Shown: positions 16,739 through 28,666 of the stretch, in pieces
Layout: each line of letters starts with the position of its first letter
Position numbering within the stretch: the stretch's first letter is position 1
NCBI RefSeq assembly: GCF_000331735.1
Contig: NC_020126.1
Span: forward strand, 6,466,501 to 6,530,500
Direction: 5' to 3'
Length of the DNA stretch: 64,000 nt
From: Myxococcus stipitatus DSM 14675
GTDB taxonomy: Bacteria; Myxococcota; Myxococcia; Myxococcales; Myxococcaceae
Position numbers and translations under genes: made by a program
Notes under the pieces: generated by a model
What the model was told of the DNA's origin: nothing
Database searches by the model: none
What the model saw: the letters and a program-made list of their open reading frames with translations, nothing else

Positions 16739-19477
16739 TCAGAGCACCTTCACCGCTTTGACCATGTCCGGGGCCAGCTCCTCGTGAGGGAGGATGGAGA
16801 ACCCCTGCCGCTTGCTGATGTTCTGCATGGCGCGGTTCCCCGCGAGGATGTCCGCGACGATTCGCTGCACACCCCACGCGCGGCCCACCTCCACCAGCCG
16901 CCGCAGCATCTCCGAGCCCAGCCCCTGGTGCTGCACGGCATCGCTGATGAGGATGGCGAACTCCGCGTCCTGGGTGCCTCGCAGCCGCGTCAGTCGCCCC
17001 ACGCCGAGCAGCTCTCCGCCCTGGCGCTCGGCCACCAGCGCCATCTCCCGCGCGTAGTCGTTGAAGCAGATGCGCGCCAGCCGCTCGTGCGCCACGCGGG
17101 TGCTCAGCTGCATCAACCCCGCGTAGCGCATGAACACCGTCTGCTCGGAGAGCGTGCGGTGGAAGCGCTCCATCCGAGGCTCGTCCTCGGGACGGATGGG
17201 GCGGAGCAGCAGCTCCTCGCCGTTCTCGAGCCGGAAGGGCGCCACGTACTGCTGTGGGTACGGCTCGATGGCGAGCTTCGGCAGCTCCGCCTCCGTCACC
17301 GTGGAGGGATGGAGGACGATGCGAGCATCCAGGGCCAGGAGCCGCTCCGATGAGGCCAGGAGGGGATTGATATCCACCTCCTTCACCCAGCGCTGCTCGA
17401 CCACCATCTGGCTGAAGCGCACGAGGAGCCGCTCCAGCTCGGGCAGGTCCACGGGCTTCGCGCCTCGCACGCCGCGCAGCGCCTGGAAGATGCGCGTCTG
17501 CTCCATCATCCTCCGCGCCAGCGTCGTGTTGAGAGGAGGAAGCCCGAGCGCCCGGTCCTTGAACACCTCCACCAGCGTGCCCCCCGCGCCAAACAGCAGC
17601 ACGGGGCCGAACTGGGGGTCCAGGCTGCTGCCCACGATGAGCTCCAGGCCGCTCAGCCGCACCATGGGCTGGACGGTGACCCCTTGAAATGCTTCGCCCT
17701 GCCCCAGCTCCACCAGGCGCTCGCGGATGCCTCGGAAGGCGTGGCGCACGGCCTCCTCGTCCTGGAGGTTCAACCTCACGCCGCCCACGTCTGTCTTGTG
17801 CGTCACGGTGAACGAGTGGAGCTTGAGGACCACGGGGTAGCCCAACGCGCGGGCCTTCGACACCGCGTCGTCTTCGCTCGCCGCGAGCTTCGTCTCCACG
17901 GTGGGGATGCCGTAAGCGGACAGGAGCTGCTTGGACTCGTACTCGGTCAGCAGCGTGCGGCCTCGGGCACGTGCCGCGTCCACCAGACGGCGCGCCGCGT
18001 CCCGGCCTCCGGTGGGCTCCTCCGTCGACGTCGGGGTCTCGTACAGGCCCGCCAGGTTGTACGAGTAGCGCCACATGTAATTGAAGATGCGCGCGGCCGT
18101 GTCGGGATAGCCGAAGGTGGGGATGCCCGCGTCGTTGAGGATGCGCTCTCCCGCGGCGACCTCGGAGCCGCCCATCCAGCTCGCCAGGACGGGCTTGCCG
18201 GGGAGCTTCGCGTAGGGCTTGAGCCTGTCCGCGGTCTGCGTCGGCTCCGTCATGTCCTGTGGGGTGAGGATGACGAGCAGCCCGTCGCTTCCCGGGTCTC
18301 GGCCGGCGACCTCCAGCGCCTTCGCGTAGCGGTCCGGGTCGGCGTCTCCCAGGACATCCACGGGATTGCCGTGGCTCCACTGGGGCGGCAGGAAGGCGTC
18401 CAGTGAGCGCCGCGTTTCTTCGCCGAGCACCGCGAGCTCACCTCCGCCCGACACGAGTGCATCCGTGGCGAGGACGCCGGGACCGCCCGCGTTGGTCAGG
18501 ACGGTGAGGCGGCGTCCGGCGGGGCGAGGCTGCTTCGCCAGGGTCTCCGCCATGTAGAAGAGCTCGGAGATGGACTCGACGCGCAGCACGCCGGTGCGAC
18601 GGAACGCGGCGGTGAGGACCTCGTCGCTCCCGGTGAGCGTGCCCGTGTGCGACGCGGCGGCCTGGGCGGCCTGGGCCGTGCGTCCGGCCTTGATGACGAT
18701 GATGGGCTTGGTGAGTGCGACTTCGCGCGCGGCGGAGAGGAAGGCGCGCGCGTCGCCGATGGACTCCATGTAGAGGAGGATGGAGCGCGTCATCGGGTCG
18801 TCCGCGAGGTAGTCGATGAGGTCGCCCCACCCCACGTCGAGCATGGAGCCCACGGAGACGAAGGCGCTGAAGCCCACCGCCTCGCGAAGGCTCCAGTCGA
18901 GGATGGCGGTGAGCAGCGCGCCGCTCTGGCTGATGAAGGCCACGTTGCCTGGGCGCGCCATGGCTCCCGCGAAGGTCGCGTTGAAGCCCGTGGGGGGACG
19001 CATCACGCCCAGACAGTTGGGGCCGATGATGCGCATCCGCGCGGCTTGGGCAATCTGGAGGATTTCACGCTCCAGGCGGGCGCCGGCCTCGCCGGTCTCC
19101 TTGAAGCCCGCGGAGATGATGATGGCGCCCTGGACGCCGAGCTCCGCGCACTCCCGGATGACGTCGGGGACGGCGGGCGCGGGTGTGACGACGACGGCGA
19201 GGTCGACGGGCTCGGGGAGTGAGCGGAGGGAGGGCCAGGCGCGGATGCCCAGGACATTGGGCCGCTTGGGATTGATGGGATAGACGGTGCCGCCGAAGGG
19301 GTTGCTGATGAGGTTCCAGAGGACGGTGCGCCCCACGCTGCCGGGGCGCTCGCTGGCACCGACCACGGCGACGGAGCGGGGCTTGAAGATGACGTCCAGC
19401 GGCTGCCGCGTGTGCTGCTGGTGCAGCACGTTGTAGGAAGGGTCCGACTTTCGGGGTCCGGGGGCGTGCGCGTCCAT
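16739..19477 (-). CDS. Bifunctional NDP-forming acyl-CoA synthetase / GNAT acetyltransferase (Pat-like)
   Basis: 912-residue fusion. The order is a CoA-binding Rossmann domain ([15 protein letters not shown] near residue 40), a succinyl-CoA-ligase-like domain with [12 protein letters not shown], an ATP-grasp domain, and a C-terminal GNAT domain (about 740-905, [14 protein letters not shown]). This is the architecture of protein lysine acetyltransferase Pat, which controls acetyl-CoA synthetase in other bacteria. The His of the SHTG motif, expected to be phosphorylated in active NDP-forming synthetases, is present, so both acyl-CoA synthesis and acetyl transfer are conceivable. The ATG at 19477 is preceded by AGGGA. 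Confidence 0.88.
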   Translation of the reverse strand: MDAHAPGPRKSDPSYNVLHQQHTRQPLDVIFKPRSVAVVGASERPGSVGRTVLWNLISNPFGGTVYPINPKRPNVLGIRAWPSLRSLPEPVDLAVVVTPAPAVPDVIRECAELGVQGAIIISAGFKETGEAGARLEREILQIAQAARMRIIGPNCLGVMRPPTGFNATFAGAMARPGNVAFISQSGALLTAILDWSLREAVGFSAFVSVGSMLDVGWGDLIDYLADDPMTRSILLYMESIGDARAFLSAAREVALTKPIIVIKAGRTAQAAQAAASHTGTLTGSDEVLTAAFRRTGVLRVESISELFYMAETLAKQPRPAGRRLTVLTNAGGPGVLATDALVSGGGELAVLGEETRRSLDAFLPPQWSHGNPVDVLGDADPDRYAKALEVAGRDPGSDGLLVILTPQDMTEPTQTADRLKPYAKLPGKPVLASWMGGSEVAAGERILNDAGIPTFGYPDTAARIFNYMWRYSYNLAGLYETPTSTEEPTGGRDAARRLVDAARARGRTLLTEYESKQLLSAYGIPTVETKLAASEDDAVSKARALGYPVVLKLHSFTVTHKTDVGGVRLNLQDEEAVRHAFRGIRERLVELGQGEAFQGVTVQPMVRLSGLELIVGSSLDPQFGPVLLFGAGGTLVEVFKDRALGLPPLNTTLARRMMEQTRIFQALRGVRGAKPVDLPELERLLVRFSQMVVEQRWVKEVDINPLLASSERLLALDARIVLHPSTVTEAELPKLAIEPYPQQYVAPFRLENGEELLLRPIRPEDEPRMERFHRTLSEQTVFMRYAGLMQLSTRVAHERLARICFNDYAREMALVAERQGGELLGVGRLTRLRGTQDAEFAILISDAVQHQGLGSEMLRRLVEVGRAWGVQRIVADILAGNRAMQNISKRQGFSILPHEELAPDMVKAVKVL

Positions 19478-19568
19478 GGATGTCCCTGTTTGAGAACGGC
19501 GCTGACCCGCACGCAAGACTCTTCACCGGGCAACCGTGAGGCAGCTGTCATCGGCTCGGCACGTGGGC

Positions 19569-20291
19569 TCAGTCGAGTCCGACCTTCCCCTCGGACCAGT
19601 AGGCCTTCACCTTCTGCGTGGCGAAGGGGATGGGGCTCGTGCGGAGGCGGGCTCGCAGGGTCTGGATGGACTGAGCGCGCCCCGTGAGCACCAGGTTCGC
19701 GCGTCCGTGCTGTTGCAAGGCCGTGCGCAGCTTCGACTCGACCTCGGCGAGATGTGCATCGGACGGGCGTCGCTCCACGAGGCACGCATCCCCCATGTCC
19801 AGCGAGGAGAGGACCGAGAGTGACTCGGTGGCGGAGGAGACCTCGAACACCCGGGAGATATCCGTCGAGGGGACCTTCGCGCTCTTGAGGGTATGGCCGA
19901 CGGCGAAGGACGTCTCATCGCCGAAGAGGACGACGGGCCCTTCGAGGGAGTCGAGCGGGAGGGAGTCCCGGGGGCCGAACAACTGGCAACGGTCCCCCAG
20001 CTTGAGGGTGCGGCCCCACTGGGCACCGGGGCTGTTGCCGTGCAGATAGACGAGGAACTGGGTGGACCCCAGCATCGAGTCCCAGACCAGGGGCGTGTAG
20101 GTCCTCATGCCGATGCCTGGAAGGAAGACCTGGACCTTGTCTCCGGGAGACCACTCGACGTCGCGCAGGTCCTCGCCGCCGACTTCCAACCAGCGGAAGT
20201 GGGGAGACAGTTCGCGGACCCGCCCGACTCGCGCCTCCCTGAACAAGAACCGCCCCACCAGTCCGCCGAGAATTGCCTTTCCAGATGCCAT
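19569..20291 (-). CDS. Siderophore-interacting protein / NAD(P)H flavin reductase family
   Basis: 240-residue member of the siderophore-interacting protein family. The FAD-binding barrel contains the RTYTP motif and the preceding PGDKVQVFLPG. An NAD(P)-binding half follows, with VLFGDETSFAVGHTL and a C-terminal YWSEGK, corresponding to the family's YW.xG motif. Enzymes of this family reduce ferric siderophore complexes in the cytoplasm to release iron, or act as general flavoreductases. No siderophore transporter or synthesis gene is adjacent and no Fur box is evident, so the iron role is inferred from family only. Confidence 0.82.
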   Translation of the reverse strand: MASGKAILGGLVGRFLFREARVGRVRELSPHFRWLEVGGEDLRDVEWSPGDKVQVFLPGIGMRTYTPLVWDSMLGSTQFLVYLHGNSPGAQWGRTLKLGDRCQLFGPRDSLPLDSLEGPVVLFGDETSFAVGHTLKSAKVPSTDISRVFEVSSATESLSVLSSLDMGDACLVERRPSDAHLAEVESKLRTALQQHGRANLVLTGRAQSIQTLRARLRTSPIPFATQKVKAYWSEGKVGLD

Positions 20292-20496
20292 GGCTCGCGC
20301 TCCTTCTGTGTCCTTCGTTGCGCGCCATTCTCCGCATCCGCGCGAGGCGGGGGATGAACACGTATGGCTCGGGCATGAAGAAGTGTGAAGGCGCCAGGCA
20401 CACGGGCCCTGGCGGTACGAAGCGATGGACGCCGTTCCCAGACCAGCCACCGCCCAGGCCATTGACACCAGGCACCGGGCCCACTCCAGTGTGGCC

Positions 20497-21138
20497 ATGC
20501 CCGCCCTGCCTCTGACACCCGCCCCTGAGCAATTGCCCGCGGGGGCGCCACCGCCTTGGCCGCTCCCCGCACTGCGGCCCCCTCCCCCTCCCCTCAATGA
20601 AGGCTCGCCGGTCCTCATCCTCGTGTTGCTCGCGGTTGCGGGGCCGTTCCTCGCTGGCATCGTGATGTGGTGGGTGGGCCGAGACAGGGCGGTCGTCACG
20701 GGCGGCGCTGCATTGACCCTGCTCTCGGTGCTCGTCCTGGTGGGTGCGGCGGTTTTCGCGCAGAGGCAGCGGCACACCATGCCGGCCCGGCAACACGCTC
20801 ACGACGCGCTCCTCGCGCACCTGGGCATCTGCTGGGCGCGCGTGCGGGAGTGCGCCATCGTCGGCGCCGAGCACTCTTCGGAAGATGTGCTGACGCACTA
20901 CATCCTCGCGATGGAACTCGAGCCGTGGAGGAACGGGAGCACTGGCGCCGAGGGAGACACGCCGAGCGCATCTCAGTGCTGGCAGGTGCGCTGGCGGATT
21001 GAGGCAGCGGTGGCAGCGAGTGTCGTACCCGGTACCTGGTTTGCCGTCGCCTATGACCGACGAAGTCCGAACAACAGCGACACACAATGGATGCAGTCCC
21101 TGGTGACCACCTCCGGTGCCACGCTCCCGCTGCGTTGA
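20497..21138 (+). CDS. Hypothetical membrane protein
   Basis: 213-residue protein with a Pro-rich N-terminus, two adjacent hydrophobic segments (about residues 38-60 and 66-88), and a soluble C-terminal part of about 120 residues containing CWARVRECA and WFAVAYDRRSPNN. No family is recognised. An in-frame GTG lies two codons upstream at 20491. The ribosome-binding site is weak, so the start is uncertain. It is divergent from the siderophore-interacting protein gene. Confidence 0.5.
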   Translation: MPALPLTPAPEQLPAGAPPPWPLPALRPPPPPLNEGSPVLILVLLAVAGPFLAGIVMWWVGRDRAVVTGGAALTLLSVLVLVGAAVFAQRQRHTMPARQHAHDALLAHLGICWARVRECAIVGAEHSSEDVLTHYILAMELEPWRNGSTGAEGDTPSASQCWQVRWRIEAAVAASVVPGTWFAVAYDRRSPNNSDTQWMQSLVTTSGATLPLR

Positions 21139-21192
21139 TCACGCGACGCCGCGGGCGTCGATGTCCAAGCAAAGCCAAGGTTGGTGACTTTC

Positions 21193-22122
21193 TCAGTCGG
21201 CGGATTCCTTCGATATCGAGCGAACTGAGTCGATGAACGCCCGCAGCGGCGGAGCCATCTGTCGCTGCGCCGGATAGCAGAGGAAGTATCCCGGAAACTG
21301 GCCTGACCAGGGCTCGAGCAACGTCACCAGCCGACCCGCGGTGACGTGCGGTGCAATCAGTTGCTCACTCGCGAACGCGATGCCGAGCCCATCGACGGCC
21401 GCCTGCAGTCCGAAGTCCTTGACGTTGGTAATGACCGGTCCCTCGACCGCGACCTCGAACCATTTCTCGTCCTCCACGAACTCCCATTTGTATGGCTTTT
21501 CGTGACCGGGCCAGCGCCAGGCGATACACCGATGGGATGCGAGGTCACGCGGATGTCGAGGCGTGCCGCACCGGGCGAGATACTCAGGCGAGGCGACGGC
21601 GATCTGCCGCAGGTCCGGACCGAGCCTGATGGCGACCAGATCCTGATCGATGACCTCGCCGATGCGGATGGCGGCGTCATAGCCACCGGCCACGAGATCC
21701 ACGACCTCATCGTCGAGCGTGATGTCGAGCACGACGTCGGGATACGCGTCATGGAAGGGACGCAGGAGTGGCCTCAGGAACAAGGCCGCGGCCGTCCGGA
21801 AGCAGTGAATGCGAACGATGCCGGCGGGACGGGCACGGCGCTCGCGCGTCTGGACGAAGGCTGCCGCAAGCTCCTGGACCGCGGGCCTGACTCGCTGGAA
21901 TAGCCGGTCGCCAGCCTCGGTCAGGGAAACGCTCCGAGTGTTTCGCTGCAGGAGGCGGACACCGACGCGCTCCTCGAGCCCGCTGACCAGCTGGCTCAGC
22001 GACGAGGAGGAGACGCCGAGTTTCTCGGCCGCTCGACTGAAACTGAGCGACTCCGCGACCGCGACAAAGGCGCGGAGCTGGCCGAAATCGCTGGTGGAAA
22101 GAAGGGAGTCGCTCATGCGCAT
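21193..22122 (-). CDS. LysR-family transcriptional regulator
   Basis: 309-residue LysR-type regulator. The N-terminal winged helix-turn-helix covers about residues 12-70 (FVAVAESLSFSRAAEKLGVS, SLTEAGDRL). The rest is the periplasmic-binding-protein-like effector domain; IAWRWPGHEKPYKWEF is typical of the subgroup near the CrgA/YafC regulators. It is divergent from the NTF2-like gene at 22207, and the 84-bp gap contains a dyad (22132-22160), so this gene pair is the obvious regulatory unit. The effector is unknown. Confidence 0.88.
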   Translation of the reverse strand: MRMSDSLLSTSDFGQLRAFVAVAESLSFSRAAEKLGVSSSSLSQLVSGLEERVGVRLLQRNTRSVSLTEAGDRLFQRVRPAVQELAAAFVQTRERRARPAGIVRIHCFRTAAALFLRPLLRPFHDAYPDVVLDITLDDEVVDLVAGGYDAAIRIGEVIDQDLVAIRLGPDLRQIAVASPEYLARCGTPRHPRDLASHRCIAWRWPGHEKPYKWEFVEDEKWFEVAVEGPVITNVKDFGLQAAVDGLGIAFASEQLIAPHVTAGRLVTLLEPWSGQFPGYFLCYPAQRQMAPPLRAFIDSVRSISKESAD

Positions 22123-22131
22123 CCAGTGATT

Positions 22132-22160
22132 GCTTAGCCCCGCTTACAAGGGCGCTAAGC
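22132..22160. promoter_or_regulatory. Dyad in LysR / NTF2-like intergenic region
   Basis: Perfect 7-bp inverted repeat GCTTAGC (22132-22138) and GCTAAGC (22154-22160), 15 nt apart, between the divergent LysR and NTF2-like genes. A LysR dimer-of-dimers site is expected in this gap, and this is its most symmetric sequence. No binding data exist. Confidence 0.45.
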
Positions 22161-22206
22161 CTCGGGAACTTAATCGCTCCGGCCTGAAAAGCTAGCGTCG
22201 GGTTTC

Positions 22207-22608
22207 ATGGATATCGACATGCAGGCTTTGGTCACGTTGGCGCAGTCCTACTTCGACGCGGCCTATGAAATGGATGCTGATAGATTCGCGCTCCTCTTTC
22301 ATCCCGTGAGTTCCGTGAGCTCCGCGGTGAGGGCCGGCGAGGACCTCAAGGTGAGCGTGACGCCGATCGAGACGTGGCTGGCGGCGGTCCGAAACATGAA
22401 GGCTCCGAAACAACTGGGCTTGGCGCGTCACGACGAACTCTTGTCCATCGACGTTGCCAAGGATTTGGCACTCGTGAAGCTGACGCTGCAGATTCCGCCC
22501 CGCTGTTTCACCGACCTGTTGTCGTGTGTCAAGGTTGATGGGACCTGGAAGATCGTCCAGAAAGTAACCCTCTCATCGACGCTCCCCATCCCCCTCTCCC
22601 AGACGTGA
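22207..22608 (+). CDS. NTF2-like / lumazine-binding-like small protein
   Basis: 133-residue protein with the cone-like NTF2/SnoaL fold pattern. An N-terminal helix holds YFDAAYEMDADRFALLFHP; conserved strands follow (ALVKLTLQIP), and the C-terminus contains WKIVQKV, as in the putative lumazine-binding (Lumazine_bd_2) family. These proteins bind small molecules or act as isomerases or dehydratases; the ligand is unknown. It lies opposite a LysR gene and is probably its target. Its stop is 23 bp from the stop of the convergent lyase-like gene. Confidence 0.7.
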   Translation: MDIDMQALVTLAQSYFDAAYEMDADRFALLFHPVSSVSSAVRAGEDLKVSVTPIETWLAAVRNMKAPKQLGLARHDELLSIDVAKDLALVKLTLQIPPRCFTDLLSCVKVDGTWKIVQKVTLSSTLPIPLSQT

Positions 22609-22631
22609 CCTTGGCCGCGCCCAGGGACCGA

Positions 22632-24179
22632 TCACCTCTCATGCAGCTCGCCGACAACCTCCTCGACCAGGTCCACCAGCCGGCCGGAGTGAATCCAGTC
22701 ACGGAGCCATTCCATGTGAGGGTGGAGGAGCATGTCCTGGCTCATGACTGGAATCACTCTCGCCAGTTCCTTCAACACCTGTCGCGTGCCCACGCCACGC
22801 GACAGGGCTGGGTCCAGGAATTGCTGGGCTTGATATCCACTGAGCAACTCGATGGCCAGCACATACTCGAGATGTCCGGCGACCGTGAGCGCCTTCTTGG
22901 AGGCGTTGTACCCCATGGCGACGTAGTCCTCCTGGAGGGCACACGTCGGGACGCTGTCGATGGAGGACGGCGTCGACAGAATCCGCATGTCACCCAGCAG
23001 GCCCACCTGGGTGTATTGGGGAATCATCAGCCCGGAGTCGAGCCCGGCTGTCTTCACCAGATAGGCCGGATGGCCAGACACGTTCTCGTCGAGGAAACGG
23101 CTGTTCCGGCGCTCGGACATCTTCGCCAGCATGGTGGCGGCGATGGCCGCGCCGTCCATCGCGAGGCCCACGTAGGATGAGTCGCAGTTGCCGGCGGAGA
23201 TGACGTCGGCGTCTCCGGCCTCGTCCCAGACGATGGGGTTGTCACAGCAGGAGTTCAGCTCGATTTCGAGCGTCTCCCGGGCATCGTTCAGCATCTTCTT
23301 CGCGGCCCCATGCAACTGGGGGATGCAGCGCAGGGACAGGGCATCCTGCAAGCGGCTGCCCTCGGAGCAGGCCAACACCTCCGAGTCCTGAAGCATCGCG
23401 CGGACGTTGGCGGCGGTTGCGGCCTGTTCGGGATGCGGGCGCACCTTCATGACCCTCTCGTCCAGGGCCCGAGTCAATCCCCGCAGGGCCTCGAGGGAGA
23501 TGGCGCCGATGATGTCCGCGCTCTTCGCCGCCTGAAGCAGGTCATGCAGGGCCACGGCCCCCAGTGCGGTCACCGCGGACGTGCCATTGAGCAACGCCAG
23601 GCCCTCCTTCGCGAGGAAGGTCAGAGGGGAGAGCCCTGCCCGCTCCAGGGCCACGCGGCCCGGCAGCAGCGTGCCCTCCCAGTAGGCTCGGCCCTCCCCC
23701 ATCACCACCAGCGCAAGATGGGCCTCGGGCGCCAGATAGCCCACGGAGCCCTCTCGCGGCATCCAGGGAATCAGGTTGCGATTGAGCATCCCTCGCAGCG
23801 ACTCCAGCACCTCCAGGCGCACGCCGCTGAAGCCCTGCCCCAGGTTCTGCAACACCATCAGCATCGTGCCCCGCGCCTCCTCCGGGCTGAAGGGACTGCC
23901 GACGGACACCGCGTGGGACAGCACGATGTTGCGTTGGAGTTGCGCCATCTCCTCCGGGTCGATGGCCCGAGTGCTCAGCGAGCCGACCCCCGTGGTCACC
24001 CCGTAGATGACCCGCCCCTCACGAAGGGCCTTGTCGATGAGAGCACGCGAGCGCTCCACGCGCCGCCGGTAGTCTTCGGAGAAGTCGACCCGCGCACCGG
24101 CCCGAGCAACGGCCATGAAGTGCGTCAGCCCCAACCTCGGGCCCAGTATCACCTGGCGAATCTGTTGGTAGGTCGGCAT
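22632..24179 (-). CDS. HAL/PAL-family protein lacking the MIO triad
   Basis: 515-residue full-length homologue of histidine/phenylalanine ammonia-lyases. Family landmarks are YGVTTGVGSLS (catalytic-loop Tyr59), LLNGTSA (Asn198), QDxxSLRCIPQ (Arg284), NPIVW, SAGN and QEDYVAMG. The motif that normally reads GSVGASGDLAPLAH reads GSVGYLAPEAH (144-154): the Ala-Ser-Gly that cyclises into the MIO electrophile is gone, with Tyr148 in place of Ala-Ser-Gly-Asp. Two other pocket positions also differ: QDPYSLR is QDALSLR, and the Phe of GNFH is Cys332. The frame is intact over its whole length, so this is not a decayed gene by appearance. Ammonia-lyase activity by the standard mechanism is unlikely; the true function is unknown. 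Confidence 0.85.
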   Translation of the reverse strand: MPTYQQIRQVILGPRLGLTHFMAVARAGARVDFSEDYRRRVERSRALIDKALREGRVIYGVTTGVGSLSTRAIDPEEMAQLQRNIVLSHAVSVGSPFSPEEARGTMLMVLQNLGQGFSGVRLEVLESLRGMLNRNLIPWMPREGSVGYLAPEAHLALVVMGEGRAYWEGTLLPGRVALERAGLSPLTFLAKEGLALLNGTSAVTALGAVALHDLLQAAKSADIIGAISLEALRGLTRALDERVMKVRPHPEQAATAANVRAMLQDSEVLACSEGSRLQDALSLRCIPQLHGAAKKMLNDARETLEIELNSCCDNPIVWDEAGDADVISAGNCDSSYVGLAMDGAAIAATMLAKMSERRNSRFLDENVSGHPAYLVKTAGLDSGLMIPQYTQVGLLGDMRILSTPSSIDSVPTCALQEDYVAMGYNASKKALTVAGHLEYVLAIELLSGYQAQQFLDPALSRGVGTRQVLKELARVIPVMSQDMLLHPHMEWLRDWIHSGRLVDLVEEVVGELHER

Positions 24180-24418
24180 GGCCCATCACATGGCAGGACC
24201 TATATCCACCCATCCCAGGTGTGTTGATTGCCCTCGAGGCCCTCTGTGTGCTCGGCGTGCTCAGTCGCCGGGCTGCCCCACGGATAGGGAATGGATGATT
24301 CCTGTGCGGGCACGACCTTCTTCGAGCGCCCTTCTCTCGGGGGACACGCCCGTGGAGCCCGCAAGCCAGCCACAGCCGCTCCACGTCGCGGCACCTGCTC
24401 CGGGACGCGCCTCGCTCA

Positions 24419-27436
<3,018 letters not shown>

Positions 27437-27686
27437 TGCGGGCGATGTTCGCCTACCGGTGGAGCCACCTCAAAGCGTTTTTGGGACGCGGCCCGTGCCA
27501 TGTCTCCCTCCCACCCGCGGACATTTCAAAGGGGACGCGCGGCTTTCGGCCCACTGGAATGGGCCCACGACATTCGACGGCACCCACGGCGCCTGCCTTG
27601 GCGTATGGGATTGTACCGAGCGCAACGAACAGAGCGGCGAGCCTCTGGGATTCGACGGCGCGGGGTGCTGTGGCTTCCGGGCGGCA

Positions 27687-28586
27687 TCAAGCCGCGGAGG
27701 CACGCGCCCGCGCCACCTCGGGCGCGAGGACTTCCTTCGCCCACTGAGCCAGGGTCGTGGGCGTCGTCGTCTCCACGGTCCGAGGCTCCGCCGGGTCCAA
27801 TCGCCCCTCGAGCGCGGACTGATACATTTCCGACAACAGCTCCACCAGGAACCCCGGCAAGCCCGCGCCCTGCATCCCCTTGCGCGCATCCGACAGGGAC
27901 ACCTGGACGTAGCGCACCGGCCGCCCCAGCGCCTCCGAGAGGAGCTTCTCCACCTCCGTGTACGTCAGCGACCGCGGGCCATGGATGCCCAGATACCGGT
28001 GCCCCGTCCACGTGCCATCGCGCAACACGCCCTCTGCCTTCAGCGCGATGTCCCTCGTGGCCACGAAGGGCTGCTGTCGGTCCGCTGGGATGGGCAGGGA
28101 GATGGAGCCCTCGCTCACCAGCGTCGGCACCGCCCTCAAGAGATTCTCCATGAAGTAGCCCGGGCGCAGGATCATCACGTCGGGCACCGCGGCCTTGAAC
28201 GCCTCCTCCACCGCGAGCAGCCCTCCCACCGGGCCCGTCCCCCGCCCCGACTGCGCACCCATGCTCGACAGCACCACCACTCGCGCGACACCGTGCGCCT
28301 TCGCCTTGCTCGCAGCCAGCCGTGCCAATCCCTCCGACCACTCGATGAAGTCCGGACGCGCGGGCGGCGGCGTCAGCCAGAAGATCGCCTTCGCCCCCGC
28401 GAACGCACGGTCCAGCACCGCCGCGTCATCCGTCGAGCCCACCACCACCTTCGCACCTCGCTGCACCACCTCCGCCACCTTCTCCTCACTCCGACTGATG
28501 ACGGTGAGCGACTCCCCCGCCTCCAGCAGCCGCAGCGCGAGACTCCTGCCAATGTTTCCATTCGGGGTATTGATGACGATGTGCAT
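27687..28586 (-). CDS. NmrA-like NAD(P)-binding protein (atypical SDR)
   Basis: 299-residue Rossmann-fold protein of the NmrA/quinone-oxidoreductase-2-like atypical SDR group. The N-terminal nucleotide-binding glycines lie in TPNGNIGRSLA (about residues 7-17), followed by GAKVVVGSTDD, VVVLSSMGA and an LRPGYFMENLL stretch typical of the family. Members are NAD(P)H-dependent reductases or redox sensors. It is divergent from the LysR gene at 28667, with a palindrome between them, so its expression is probably controlled by that regulator. The start at 28586 begins the Rossmann strand directly. Confidence 0.82.
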   Translation of the reverse strand: MHIVINTPNGNIGRSLALRLLEAGESLTVISRSEEKVAEVVQRGAKVVVGSTDDAAVLDRAFAGAKAIFWLTPPPARPDFIEWSEGLARLAASKAKAHGVARVVVLSSMGAQSGRGTGPVGGLLAVEEAFKAAVPDVMILRPGYFMENLLRAVPTLVSEGSISLPIPADRQQPFVATRDIALKAEGVLRDGTWTGHRYLGIHGPRSLTYTEVEKLLSEALGRPVRYVQVSLSDARKGMQGAGLPGFLVELLSEMYQSALEGRLDPAEPRTVETTTPTTLAQWAKEVLAPEVARARASAA

Positions 28587-28633
28587 GGACGCCTCCAACA
28601 ACTTCGAGATGGCGTCAAGGTGCCCCCATTCCA

Positions 28634-28654
28634 AACATGCGGCGACTGCATGTT
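28634..28654. promoter_or_regulatory. LysR-type operator (T-N11-A palindrome)
   Basis: Perfect 7-bp inverted repeat AACATGC (28634-28640) and GCATGTT (28648-28654), 7 nt apart. It contains T at 28638 and A at 28650, exactly the T-N11-A core expected of LysR-type regulators, inside a symmetric dyad. It lies 12 bp before the LysR start and 48 bp before the NmrA-like start. Confidence 0.65.
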
Positions 28655-28666
28655 AGACATGGCGCC

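Noticed and set aside
27490-27501. Perfect TGGCACG (-24) on the minus strand upstream of the TPR kinase
   Set aside because: The -12 element at the required distance lacks GC, so it is not a credible sigma-54 promoter.
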